Source of the DNA: Engelhardtia mirabilis
Lineage (GTDB): Bacteria > Planctomycetota > UBA1135 > GCA-002686595
NCBI RefSeq assembly: GCF_007748095.1
Contig: NZ_CP036287.1
Coordinates: 5,704,001-5,768,000 of the forward strand
Direction: 5' to 3'
Length of the DNA: 64,000 nucleotides
Shown: in pieces, positions 7,718-16,615 of the stretch
Layout of the letters: every line of letters starts with the position of its first letter
How positions within the stretch are numbered: the stretch's first letter is position 1
The notes under the pieces: model-generated
Told to the model about the DNA's origin: nothing
Databases searched by the model: none
What the model saw: the letters and a program-made list of their open reading frames with translations, nothing else
Translations under genes and position numbers: made by a program

Positions 7718-8926
7718 GTCGGCGCCGCCCATGCGGCGGTACAGCTCGCCCGCCTCGATCTGGCGCTTGCGATCGCGCCGCATGGCGTAGTAGGTCTCGA
7801 GGCGGCGCCAGGTGTCGACCTCGTCGGCGCAGTCGGTGGCCAGGGCCTCGGCGGCCACGTCCGCGGCCGCGTGGTCGCCGATCTCCTGCAGGCAGTCCAG
7901 GGCGAAGATGTAGACGTCCACCTGCCGGATGTCGTTCGGTCGGTTGTGGACCATGCGGTCCAAGCCCTCGCGTACGCCGGCGCGGTCGCCGGACTGGCGG
8001 CACAGCTCCACCAGCTCCACCGCCAAGGCGTAGCTGTCCGGCTGGAACATCAACATCGATCGCACGCGGCGAGTGCCCTGGGCCAGGGAGTCGAGCTCGC
8101 GCCAGCGTTCTTCCGTGGCCTCGGCCTGCTCGTCGAGCCCCAGGTCGTAGAGCACGTTGGTCAGGATGTACCAGGGCCGCGGCTCGTGGGGCGCGAGGGC
8201 GCGGGCGGCCTCGGCGGCGGTGCGCGCCAGATCCACCTCACCGCGGTCGAAGCGCACCTGGGCGATCCAAGCCTGGGCCTCCCAGTTGCTCGGATCCAGC
8301 TCCAGGACCCGATCGAACAGCTCGAGGGCGCGGTCCTCCTCGCCCAGACGCAGGTTTGCCAGGGCCAGGCCGCGCACCGCTTCGGAGCTGGGCTCGGGCT
8401 GGGCGGCGAGCACCGCGTCGTAGTGGTCCCGAGCGCGCTCGTACTCGCCCAAGCTGTAGTAGGCGTGGCCCAGGGCCTGGGTGCGCCAGACTTGGCTCGG
8501 TGAGACCTCGAGCAGGCGCTCGTAGGCCACGACCGCGTCGCCGTAGCGCCGCAGGCGGAAGTAGGTCGTGCCCAGGATCACCAGTGCCGGCGGCAGGTCC
8601 GGCTGGGCTTCGAGCAGCACGTAGAGGCCCTCGAGGGTCGCCGGAAAGTCGGAGGCGCGGTAGGCCAGCTCGATCTCGCCCAGGGCGCGCACCGTCTCCT
8701 CTCCCAGGTGCTCGGCGATGGCCTGGTCCGAACCCAGCTCGAACAGACCGGCCCAGGGCTCGCCGCTCGCGCGCGGCAACTCGTCGGGCGTGCGCTTGAG
8801 GATCTCGGGGTGCTGCTCGAAGCCGATCCCGACGCCGTCGTCACTGTCCTCCTGGGCCTCGCCGCTCGGCGCGGCGGCCGCGACCACCGCGGCCACGGCC
8901 AGACTCCTGATCCACGCGACACTCAT
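7712..8926 (-). CDS. Exported TPR-repeat protein
   Basis: The 404-residue product has a signal peptide (residues 1-24) and then about eight tetratricopeptide repeats to the C-terminus, with recurring patterns such as 'YYSLGEYERARDHYDAVL'. TPR arrays mediate protein-protein binding. Here the domain would lie outside the cytoplasm. ATG 8926 overlaps the TGA of the ASPIC/UnbV gene by four bases (ATGA, 8923-8926), so the two are translationally coupled and likely act together. ASPIC/UnbV-TPR pairs are familiar in Planctomycetota. The stop codon lies inside the last copy of the tandem repeat at 7574-7717. Confidence 0.85.
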   Translation of the reverse strand: MSVAWIRSLAVAAVVAAAAPSGEAQEDSDDGVGIGFEQHPEILKRTPDELPRASGEPWAGLFELGSDQAIAEHLGEETVRALGEIELAYRASDFPATLEGLYVLLEAQPDLPPALVILGTTYFRLRRYGDAVVAYERLLEVSPSQVWRTQALGHAYYSLGEYERARDHYDAVLAAQPEPSSEAVRGLALANLRLGEEDRALELFDRVLELDPSNWEAQAWIAQVRFDRGEVDLARTAAEAARALAPHEPRPWYILTNVLYDLGLDEQAEATEERWRELDSLAQGTRRVRSMLMFQPDSYALAVELVELCRQSGDRAGVREGLDRMVHNRPNDIRQVDVYIFALDCLQEIGDHAAADVAAEALATDCADEVDTWRRLETYYAMRRDRKRQIEAGELYRRMGGADR

Positions 8927-10647
8927 CGGGAGCCCTCCGCCTCGGCTTCCTCGGCCGGCTCCTCGATCACCAACACGCGATCGAGGGCCACGTCCTCGAG
9001 CACGGTGACTTCGCCCGACGGCCAGGTCACGCGCAGCTCGCCGCAAACCTCCGTTGCGCCGAAGCCGAAGTGCGCCTCGGCCGGCACCGCGGCCTGAAAG
9101 CCCCCGGCGGTGCGGATCTCGGCCCGTTGCTTCGTCTCGCCCGCGGTCGCCTCGACCGTCGCGCCCAGGGCCTGGGTGTTACCGCCCTGCCCGCGGAGCT
9201 GAACGCGCAGCCAGTGCCCGGCCGCGCCGCGGTTCTCGAACAGGCGCACCGGCCCGTCCATCTCGATCCCGACGATATCCAGATCGCCGTCGCCGTCGAA
9301 GTCCGCCGCCGCGCCCGAGCGCATCACCGTCGGACCGCCGTCGTGGAGGACCTCCAGACTGAACGAATCGCCACCCTCGTTGACGTAGAGGTGGTCCTCC
9401 TGGGCGTAGGCGCTGTCGGTGCCGGCTTGGTCCGCCTGGGGGTAGACGTGGCCGTTGAGCACGAACAGGTCCAGATCCGCGTCGTTGTCGGCGTCGAAGA
9501 AGGCCGTGCCCCAACCCAGCCAACGGCGGCTCGGCCCACCGAGCTTCATCGGCGCCGAACGCTCCACGTAGCGCAGCTGCCCCCCCGCCCGCTTGGACGG
9601 GCTCGACAGATACAGGGAGTTGCTCTCGCCCGAGAAGTTGGTCACGAACAGGTCCGCGAAGCCGTCGGCGTTGACGTCGCCCACGGCGATGCCCATGCCC
9701 GCCTGCTCCTTGCCGCCGCTGTCGAAGGCCACCTGGCGCCGGGCGCCGACCTCGGAGAAGGTCCCGTCACCGGCGTTCTCCCACAGGTGGTTGGGCGTGG
9801 AGTCGTTGGTCACGTAGAGGTCCGTGTCCCCGTCGGCGTCGTAGTCGAGGGTCGTCACGCCCAAGCCGAAGCCCGCGTTCAGGGGCCGGAAGCCGGAGGC
9901 CACGGACACGTCGGCGAAGGTCCCGTCGCCGGCTCCGCGGTAGAGCTTGTCGTGCATCGGATTCAGCCCCTCGGGCCCGCACATGACCGGATAGCCCTTC
10001 CAGCGACAGGCGCCGCTCTCGCGGCTCGCAATCTCGCCCGAGGTGATGTCATCGAGGGTCGAGCGCAGGTAGTTGATCACCACCAGGTCCAGGGCGCCGT
10101 CGCGATCGACGTCGGTGAAGGCCGCGCTGGTGCCCCAGGCACGCCCGCGCAGACCGGACTTCTCCGTCGTCTCCGTAAACCCGGCCCCGCCGTCGTTCAG
10201 GAACAGGCGGTCGGGCCCCCACTCCGTGATCATCAGGTCCAGGTCCCCATCGCCGTCCACGTCGCCGGCGGCGCCGCCCATGCCCCAGATCGCGCCAGCC
10301 ATGGCCCAGTCGCCGCCGGGCTCGCTGAAGCCACCGGCGCCGTCGCCGAGGAACAGCCGCGGGGGCAGCCCCGGCTCGCCCTTCTTCGCCCGCTCGATGG
10401 TCGAGCCGTCCACCACCACCAGGTCGTGCCGCCCGTCCGCGTCGAAGTCGCCGAGCACGAGGCCTCCGCCGTTGACCTCGAGGATGTAGTTCTTCTCCAC
10501 GGCGCCGCTGGTCGTCCCGATCGTCCGCGCGCCCTCGGCGGAGGCGATCGTGAGTGGCTTGGAGACGAAGCGCGGCGCGGGCGCGGCTTCGGATTCGCCG
10601 TCCTGGGGACAGGCGGCGAGGAGAGCGATCAGAAGGATGGAGTGCAT
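8923..10647 (-). CDS. FG-GAP/VCBS-repeat lipoprotein with ASPIC/UnbV domain
   Basis: This 574-residue protein begins with a lipoprotein signal peptide (lipobox LLAAC, residues 9-13), so it should be lipid-anchored. Seven DxDxDG-type calcium-binding loops (for example DVDGDGDLDL and DYDADGDTDL) mark an FG-GAP/VCBS beta-propeller. The last 100 residues match the ASPIC/UnbV domain, beginning near 'HWLRVQLRG' and ending near 'VTWPSGEVTVLEDV'. The substrate is unknown; the family resembles CRTAC1-like adhesion proteins. The gene overlaps the downstream TPR gene by ATGA. Confidence 0.9.
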   Translation of the reverse strand: MHSILLIALLAACPQDGESEAAPAPRFVSKPLTIASAEGARTIGTTSGAVEKNYILEVNGGGLVLGDFDADGRHDLVVVDGSTIERAKKGEPGLPPRLFLGDGAGGFSEPGGDWAMAGAIWGMGGAAGDVDGDGDLDLMITEWGPDRLFLNDGGAGFTETTEKSGLRGRAWGTSAAFTDVDRDGALDLVVINYLRSTLDDITSGEIASRESGACRWKGYPVMCGPEGLNPMHDKLYRGAGDGTFADVSVASGFRPLNAGFGLGVTTLDYDADGDTDLYVTNDSTPNHLWENAGDGTFSEVGARRQVAFDSGGKEQAGMGIAVGDVNADGFADLFVTNFSGESNSLYLSSPSKRAGGQLRYVERSAPMKLGGPSRRWLGWGTAFFDADNDADLDLFVLNGHVYPQADQAGTDSAYAQEDHLYVNEGGDSFSLEVLHDGGPTVMRSGAAADFDGDGDLDIVGIEMDGPVRLFENRGAAGHWLRVQLRGQGGNTQALGATVEATAGETKQRAEIRTAGGFQAAVPAEAHFGFGATEVCGELRVTWPSGEVTVLEDVALDRVLVIEEPAEEAEAEGSR

Positions 10648-10751
10648 CGGTGGGTCTCGTACGGGCCAGGAACTGTACCGATGGCGGAGAGTCGAGGCGT
10701 GTCCGGGCAGTGAACGAGTTGCGGCGGTCGGCGCAGGCGTCCCGAACGAGA

Positions 10752-10782
10752 ACGGCCGGCCTGGAGGATCCGGGCCGGCCGT
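10752..10782 (-). terminator. Terminator-like hairpin
   Basis: A perfect 10-bp stem (10752-10761 with 10773-10782) and an 11-base loop lie 59 bases past the stop of the VCBS gene on the minus strand, before the ASPIC/UnbV gene. It probably separates the two transcripts. Confidence 0.6.
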
Positions 10783-10840
10783 CCATGGAGTCAGCGAGAG
10801 GCGCGACCGCGAGCGGCCAGCGCGCCCCGCGCGGCTCGGA

Positions 10841-12796
10841 TCACGGGCAGATCGTCATCTTCACGCCGTTGCTCATGGCGATACCCGCCGACTGAGCTGC
10901 GTCCACTTCGAAGGACTGGAAGTGCAGCGCGACGCCGCCCAGGACCGGGTCGTTCGGCAGGGGCGTCGAGAAGCTCGCCGTGCTGCCGACGGCGCCGACG
11001 AAGAAGGTGGTGACCTGCGTACCCGGGTCGACCAGCACCGTGCCGCCGAGGATCGGCAGCGAGGCGTCGAAGATCGCCAGGCTCAGGAAGGCCGTGCCGC
11101 TGACCATGCCGGTGGTGTCCAGGCTGGCGGAACCACCCACTGCGGGGGTGCCGACGCCGGCCAGGCCGAGGACGTTGGCGCCGCCGGCGCCGACGCCGTA
11201 GTTCGTGTAACCACAGACCGGACCGGGCAGGGCCACGCAGACCTGGCTGGTGGTGGTCTGGTTGCCCGCGTAGTCGGTGAAGGTCAGCGAGTAGCACAGT
11301 TGCGTGCCCGCTCCGCCCGAGGTGTCGCTCATGGCGAAGCGGAACATGCCACCGCTCATGTCGAGAGCTGCGACCGAGCCGCCGATCGAACCCGAGGCGG
11401 TGTCGACCGAGTAGTTGGCCACGGCCGAGACGTAAGTCTCGCCGTCTTCCATGACCTGGTCACGGATCTGCGCGCGCACGACCCAGGGGCCGCTCTGCGT
11501 GGGGGCCACCAGGGCCTCCTCGCGGGCGACGATCGGCGCGAGCGAGTCGACCGGACCGCCGTTGTAGTAGACCTTGTTCTCCCAGGTGCCCGAGCTCGAT
11601 TCGCCCTGGCCGGTGATCACGTCGTAGGCGCCGTCGTTGTCGAGGTCCGCCACTTCGGCGTCGAGGGTCGAGTCGCTGATGTTCTCGAACACGCCGTTGA
11701 CCAGCGCGAAGTTGCCGCTGTTGTTGCGGACCATCTTCTCGCTCGACTGACCCAGGGCCGCGACGATCGCGTCGAGGTCGCCGTCCATGTCGTAGTCGAG
11801 CAGCGAGATCTCGTTGTCGTCGCCGGTGCCGAGGGTGCCGCCGGCGGTGAAGCTCAGCGTGCCGCCGTTCTCGACGAAGTTGTTGCGGACCGCGCCCTCG
11901 GAAAAGCTACCGAGGCTGACGAAGAACATGTCCATGTCCGTGTCGCCGTCGAGATCACCGACCTCGGCCTCGTACACGTTGCTGGAGGTGTTCGGCAGCA
12001 GGCTCGAGGCGTTGGTGAAGTTGCCCGCCCCGTCGTTCAGCATCAGGTAGTGGTTGCCACCCGAGTTGCTCGCGCGGTTCGGACCGAAGAAGTCCAGGTC
12101 CCAGTCGTTGTCGATGTCGACGAACTGGACGTCCATGTGCGCGGCCTTGATCGGCGCGTTCAGCGCGGCGGCGTTCTCGGTGAAGTTGCCCGCGCCGTCG
12201 TTGAAGAACAGGTGCGGACGGTCGCCGGCGCCACCCAGGAAGCTGTTGCCCGAGTCGCAGATGATCAGGTCCAGGTCGCCGTCGTTGTCCAGGTCACCGA
12301 AGTTGGCGCTGGCGGACGAGTAGGCGGTGGTCAGGCCGCGCGTGCTGCCTTCCTCGTCGTAGAAGCCCGGCTGGGCCGCGCCGCGGTTGATGTAGAGGAA
12401 GGGCAGGTCGGTGTTGAACGCGTTGGCGAACAGGCAGTCGACCCAGCCGTCCGCATCGACGTCGGCCGCGACCGCCATCTTGGCGTTGCTGGTCCCGCCC
12501 AGACGCATGTTCGACTGGTCGTTGAACTGGCCGGCGGCGATCTCGAGCTGGTTGATCACCAGGCGGTTGAGGCGCTGGGTGCTGGCGCTGGAGAAGCCGT
12601 CGCCGTCGGCGAAGAAGAGGTCGAGGTCGCCGTCGTTGTCGACGTCGGCCGCCTCGACGCCCTCCGTCCAGCGGGGGGTGCCGGGGATCGTCCCCGCGGT
12701 CCACTGGAACTGCTGGGCCAGGCCCGGCGAGGCGAAGGCCGCGAGGGCCGAAACGGTGGTGAGAGCGCGCAGGGCGCTGTAGTTCGATCGACGCAT
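10841..12796 (-). CDS. Exported FG-GAP/VCBS-repeat protein with shared C-terminal domain
   Basis: The 651-residue protein starts at ATG 12796 with a signal peptide ending near 'ASPGLAQ'. Seven DxDxDG-like loops (for example DVDNDGDLDL and DYDMDGDLDA) in the first 430 residues indicate an FG-GAP/VCBS propeller that binds calcium. A middle domain contains a Cys pair. The last 130 residues carry the 'LPILGGTVLVDP ... FFVGAVGS ... SNGV' pattern, also seen at the ends of three other exported proteins in this window. It is probably a surface or matrix protein. The frame is open upstream of 12796, but only the chosen start gives a signal peptide. Confidence 0.85.
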   Translation of the reverse strand: MRRSNYSALRALTTVSALAAFASPGLAQQFQWTAGTIPGTPRWTEGVEAADVDNDGDLDLFFADGDGFSSASTQRLNRLVINQLEIAAGQFNDQSNMRLGGTSNAKMAVAADVDADGWVDCLFANAFNTDLPFLYINRGAAQPGFYDEEGSTRGLTTAYSSASANFGDLDNDGDLDLIICDSGNSFLGGAGDRPHLFFNDGAGNFTENAAALNAPIKAAHMDVQFVDIDNDWDLDFFGPNRASNSGGNHYLMLNDGAGNFTNASSLLPNTSSNVYEAEVGDLDGDTDMDMFFVSLGSFSEGAVRNNFVENGGTLSFTAGGTLGTGDDNEISLLDYDMDGDLDAIVAALGQSSEKMVRNNSGNFALVNGVFENISDSTLDAEVADLDNDGAYDVITGQGESSSGTWENKVYYNGGPVDSLAPIVAREEALVAPTQSGPWVVRAQIRDQVMEDGETYVSAVANYSVDTASGSIGGSVAALDMSGGMFRFAMSDTSGGAGTQLCYSLTFTDYAGNQTTTSQVCVALPGPVCGYTNYGVGAGGANVLGLAGVGTPAVGGSASLDTTGMVSGTAFLSLAIFDASLPILGGTVLVDPGTQVTTFFVGAVGSTASFSTPLPNDPVLGGVALHFQSFEVDAAQSAGIAMSNGVKMTICP

Positions 12797-13077
12797 GGGT
12801 CGGGGCGTTCTGTGGGAGTGGACGGGACGTGAATGGACGCGGACGGGGGGGCGCGGTGGCCGGACGGCCCTGGGGACGTCGACGGCGGGCAGGGCCCGGA
12901 CCGCTGCGAGCCTCGGGGGGTCGTGTCTCGGCCTGACACGGCCACCCCGGCCCATGCGCGTCCGGTGGGGTCGGATTCCCAGACCCGGGCCTGAGAGCGA
13001 CCCCCAAGCGTAGTCCGGGCTGGGCGAACCGGCAATTCGACCTGGCCCGAGGTGCGCCGGTTCCATCCAATCCGCCG

Positions 13078-13797
13078 ATGCGATCGCGACCCCGACCCGA
13101 CCCCGGCGGCCAGCCATGCCCGGGGGCACCCGAGGGGCCCCGAACGGCCCTCCTGGGGTCGCGCACGCTGTTGATCTTCACCCCGGAGGCCCTGGCGGCA
13201 CCCGATCCGGAGGCCGCCCTGGCCCGGGCCCTGCCCTGGGTGGACCTGGTCCAGGTGCGGGTCAAACTCCCAGGAAATCGCATCGGTCCCTCGCCCGCCC
13301 GGCCCCTGGTGGATTGGACCCGGCGGGTCCTGGCCCTGGCGGCCGAGTTGCCCGAGGGGTCGCGCCCCCTGGTCACCGTGGACGACCGGGTCGACGTGGC
13401 GGCCGCCTTGGCCGCCGAGGGCGTGGCCGGGGTGCACCTGGGCCAGGCGGACTGTCCGCCCGATGTGGCCCGCGGGTTGCTCGGCCCGACGGCACTGATC
13501 GGCTGGTCCACCGGTTCCCTGGCCGAGGTCGACAGCGCCGCTTCGATGACCGTCGACTACCTGGGATTCGGCCCGGTGGCTCCCACGGTCACGAAGGGAC
13601 TCGATCGGGGCTTGGGGCCGCAGCTCGCGCGCGAAGCGGCCGCTCGCAGCCGCTGGCCGCTGTTCGCCATCGGCGGCATCGACGCGGAGCTCGCGCGCGC
13701 ACTGGCCCCGGGCGCGCGGGTCGCGGTGGGCGCCGCGATCCTCGACGCCCCCGACCCGGCCGCCGCGGCCCGCGAGCTGCGCGCGGCCCTGGGTTGA
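13078..13797 (+). CDS. thiE: Thiamine-phosphate synthase (ThiE/TenI family)
   Basis: ThiE couples the thiazole and pyrimidine phosphates to make thiamine phosphate. This 239-residue sequence shows the TIM-barrel landmarks in order: QVRVK, VTVDDRVD, GVHLGQADC, IGWSTGS, DYLGFGPVAPTVTKG and FAIGGID. The usual 'QLREK' is QVRVK here and the usual 'GASTH'-like loop is 'GWSTG', so the TenI branch (aminase/isomerase paralogue) is a possible alternative. About 30 extra Pro/Arg-rich residues precede the domain, so a start downstream of ATG 13078 is possible. It is divergent from the VCBS gene and convergent with queA. Confidence 0.82.
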   Translation: MRSRPRPDPGGQPCPGAPEGPRTALLGSRTLLIFTPEALAAPDPEAALARALPWVDLVQVRVKLPGNRIGPSPARPLVDWTRRVLALAAELPEGSRPLVTVDDRVDVAAALAAEGVAGVHLGQADCPPDVARGLLGPTALIGWSTGSLAEVDSAASMTVDYLGFGPVAPTVTKGLDRGLGPQLAREAAARSRWPLFAIGGIDAELARALAPGARVAVGAAILDAPDPAAAARELRAALG

Positions 13798-13810
13798 CGG
13801 CTCGCGTCCG

Positions 13811-14869
13811 TCAGCGCGTCAGGAACATCGCGTCGCCGTAGCTGTAGAAGCGATAGCGCTCGTCCACGGCCTCGCGGTACAGGCGCAGCACCCGCTCGGT
13901 ACCGGCGAAGGCCGCGACCAGCATCAAGAGCGTGCTGCGCGGTAGGTGGAAGTTGGTCAGGATCGCGTCCACCGCGCGCAGCTCGCGCCCGGGCCGCAGG
14001 AACAGGTCGGTGGAGCCCGAGCCGGGCTCCACGCCGCCGGCGGACGTGGCACGCGACTCGAGCACGCGTACCGTCGTCGTGCCGACCGCGACCACGCGCC
14101 CGCCGCGCGCGCGGGCCTCGTCGATCGCGCGGGCGGTGGCGACTGGCAGCTCGAAGCGCTCCGCGTGCATCGGATGGCGCTCGACGTCCTCCACCTCGAC
14201 CGGGCGGAAGGTCCCCGGGCCCACGTGCAGGGTCACCGTCGCTCGCCGCACGCCGGACGCTTCCATGCTCGCGAGCAGCGCCTCGGTCAGGTGCAGGCCC
14301 GCCGTCGGCGCGGCCACCGCACCCAGGCTGCGCGCGTAGACGGTCTGGTAGCGCCGCTCGTCCTGCTCGTCGGCCGCGCGCTCGACGTAGGGCGGCAGGG
14401 GCATGGATCCGGCGCGTTCGATGGCCGCCTCCTCGTCCTCGCCGTCGGCCACGAGCTCCAGGAGCCACTCGGGGGCCAACTCACCCCCGTGGTCGCGGGC
14501 GCGCTCCACCGCGACCAAACGCAGGCCGTGGCCCTCGACGGTCAGCTCCATCCCCGGTCGCAGCCGCGCCGCCGGTCGTACAAGCGCGCGCCAGATCGCT
14601 CGCGCGCCCGCCTCGCGCTCGATCAGCAGCACCTCGGCCCGCCCGCCCCCCGGCCGCCGCGCGGCCAGGCGCGCTCGCCGCACGCGGGTGTCGTTGACCA
14701 CCAGCAGATCGCCGGACTCGAGCAACTGCGGCAGGTCCGCCACGGTGCGGTGCGAGGTCGCGTCGCGCCCGACGTCGTGCACCAAGAGGCGCGCAGCCTC
14801 CCGCTCGGCCGTCGGCCGCTGGGCGATCAGCTCGGCGGGCAGGTCGTAGTCGAAGTCGGAGGCCTTCAC
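13811..14869 (-). CDS. queA: SAM:tRNA ribosyltransferase-isomerase QueA
   Basis: QueA transfers the ribosyl part of S-adenosylmethionine to preQ1 in tRNA, giving epoxyqueuosine, the substrate of QueG. The 352-residue sequence shows FDYDLPAELIAQ at the N-terminus, 'LVVNDTRV', 'PLPPYV', 'TAGLHLTE', 'HVGPGTFRPV' and 'LTNFHLPRSTLLMLV', all family hallmarks. The start is GTG at 14869, overlapping the stop of the upstream glycosyltransferase gene as GTGA (14866-14869). No ATG in frame could replace it without losing the conserved N-terminus. Confidence 0.95.
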   Translation of the reverse strand: MKASDFDYDLPAELIAQRPTAEREAARLLVHDVGRDATSHRTVADLPQLLESGDLLVVNDTRVRRARLAARRPGGGRAEVLLIEREAGARAIWRALVRPAARLRPGMELTVEGHGLRLVAVERARDHGGELAPEWLLELVADGEDEEAAIERAGSMPLPPYVERAADEQDERRYQTVYARSLGAVAAPTAGLHLTEALLASMEASGVRRATVTLHVGPGTFRPVEVEDVERHPMHAERFELPVATARAIDEARARGGRVVAVGTTTVRVLESRATSAGGVEPGSGSTDLFLRPGRELRAVDAILTNFHLPRSTLLMLVAAFAGTERVLRLYREAVDERYRFYSYGDAMFLTR

Positions 14870-16308
14870 CGGATCGGTCGCAGCCAGGATGGGAGCCTGG
14901 GCTCGACGAGGGCGAAGAGCATGCACGGCAGGAGCACCGCGGGCCACAGCCAGCCGGGTTCGCTCCACTCCCCCGCCCGATGCCAGCCCTCGAGGGGCCA
15001 GTACAAGAGCGGCGCCACGGCGACCAACAACGCCGCCGCCGTGCGCGGCGCGAGCCCGAGGGTCACGGCGATCCAGGTCAGGTACCAGGGATGCAGGGTC
15101 GGTGTGAGCAGGGCGAAGGCGAACAGGAGCCGCGCCGTCGCGTCGGTCGGCCCCAGGCGCCGGCGCAGACCATCGAGGGCGAGGCCGGCGAAGGCCAGGC
15201 CCACGGCCATGCGACCCAGCCGGCGCGGATCGCGCGGCGCGCCGTCGTAGTCGCCACCCAAGGGCAGGAGGCCGCCACGCCCGAGCGGGCCCTCGGGTTC
15301 GAACAGCGGCTCGACCAGGCGGTAGGCGACGTTGGTCGACTCCCAGCGCAGGCCGTACTCGCGCAGTCCGGCGGTCAGGCCCTGTGATCCGCCCTCGAGC
15401 AACAGGGGCGCCGCACTGCCCAGGGCCACGAGCCCCGCGACCACGGTCCAGCGCCCCACGGCGATGCGCCGCTTCGTCCACGACACCAGGGCCACGATCG
15501 GCAAGTACTTCACGAGCACCGCGGCCGCGAGCAGCAGACGACCGGCAGCCTCGAGCCGCGCGTTGACCCGCTCGCGATCGAACAACGCCAGGGCGCCGAC
15601 CAGGAGTACGATGCCGAGGGCATCGAAATGGCCCGTGCCCGCGAAGGCGAGGACCACCTGCGGACACCAGCCCCAGGCGACCCAGGCCGCGGCCACGGGC
15701 CGGCCCCGGCGTCGCGCCAGAACGGCGAGGGGTGCCAGGGCCGCAAGGTCCACGCACGCGTAGAACAGTCGCAGAGCCCAGAGGGCCCGCTCCGGGGGTT
15801 CGGGGCCGCCGGCCGCGACGACCACGGCGGCGGCGGAGAGCTGCATCAGGGGCGGGTAGGCCGCGCTCACCTCCGGGTGCCCGATCCCCGCCGCGAGCTC
15901 GGGCCAAGACTCGCGATACGGGGCGCAGGCGGGATCGGCCGGCGCGGCCGCATAGGGACTCACACCCTGCGCTACCAAGGCGCCTTCGAAGACGTAGCGG
16001 TACTGGTCGTCGGAGAGCTGGGCGTCGCCGGTGAGCGCGATCAGTCGCAGGGCCACGGCCCCCGAGAGGATCAGGGGCAGGGACAGGCTCCGCCCGCGCA
16101 GTGCCAGGGCCAAGGCCACGATCCAAGCCGCGCCGGCCGCCATCAGCCCTGACTGCAGCGCAGCCATGTGCCGGTGCAGCGGTCCCGCCCAGGAGACCGC
16201 GGCGACGGCCGCAAGGATCGACGCCAGGGCCAACAACGCCAAAAGTGCGCCCGACTTCCGGGCACCGGCCCCCGCTTGCGGGCGTTCTGATCGCGGCGGC
16301 TGGGCCAT
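14866..16308 (-). CDS. Multi-pass membrane glycosyltransferase (GT-C, GT87/DUF2029-like)
   Basis: The 480-residue protein has around ten hydrophobic segments. Its first large extracytoplasmic loop contains the acidic 'LSDDQYRYVFEGALVAQG' motif, typical of polyprenyl-phosphate-dependent GT-C mannosyl- or glucosyltransferases. A second loop has 'HPEVSAAYPPLMQL'. The sugar and acceptor cannot be told. ATG 16308 is preferred over earlier in-frame codons because the upstream extension is polar and unlike the family. It ends in GTGA overlap with queA, so the two are co-transcribed, although no functional link is evident. Confidence 0.8.
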   Translation of the reverse strand: MAQPPRSERPQAGAGARKSGALLALLALASILAAVAAVSWAGPLHRHMAALQSGLMAAGAAWIVALALALRGRSLSLPLILSGAVALRLIALTGDAQLSDDQYRYVFEGALVAQGVSPYAAAPADPACAPYRESWPELAAGIGHPEVSAAYPPLMQLSAAAVVVAAGGPEPPERALWALRLFYACVDLAALAPLAVLARRRGRPVAAAWVAWGWCPQVVLAFAGTGHFDALGIVLLVGALALFDRERVNARLEAAGRLLLAAAVLVKYLPIVALVSWTKRRIAVGRWTVVAGLVALGSAAPLLLEGGSQGLTAGLREYGLRWESTNVAYRLVEPLFEPEGPLGRGGLLPLGGDYDGAPRDPRRLGRMAVGLAFAGLALDGLRRRLGPTDATARLLFAFALLTPTLHPWYLTWIAVTLGLAPRTAAALLVAVAPLLYWPLEGWHRAGEWSEPGWLWPAVLLPCMLFALVEPRLPSWLRPIR

Positions 16309-16446
16309 GGCGCGAATGATCCGAAATCGCACCTTTAGATGCGCCCCTGCTTGGCCCTCATTAGCCCGGGGCACCTGCCCCTCGATCGCACCGGACCCGG
16401 GGGGGCCCCGGACGATCGGATCTCCTTGATGGGAGATGGACACTCT

Positions 16447-16478
16447 GGAGCGCCAGCTGGGGACACCGCTGGCGCTCC
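16447..16478 (-). terminator. Terminator-like hairpin after the Fis-type regulator gene
   Basis: An 11-bp perfect stem (16447-16457 with 16468-16478) with a 10-base loop lies about 140 bases past the stop of the minus-strand regulator gene. The 307-base interval 16309-16615 otherwise holds a short tandem duplication and no gene. Confidence 0.6.
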
Positions 16479-16479
16479 C

Positions 16480-16517
16480 TTCATGTCCGCGGCCCTATTT
16501 CATGTCCGCGGCCCTAA
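16480..16517. repeat. 19-bp tandem duplication
   Basis: TTCATGTCCGCGGCCCTA is repeated head to tail (16480-16498 and 16499-16517), differing only at the last base. It directly abuts the hairpin at 16447-16478. Confidence 0.85.
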
Positions 16518-16615
16518 TTGTCAGGAGCGCCCGCCTCCGGGGGGACCGTTCGCCCTTGCCCTGCGTCGAGCCGCCATCGCTGAGGCGCCGCATCCGACGC
16601 AGCGTCTCGAGCCGG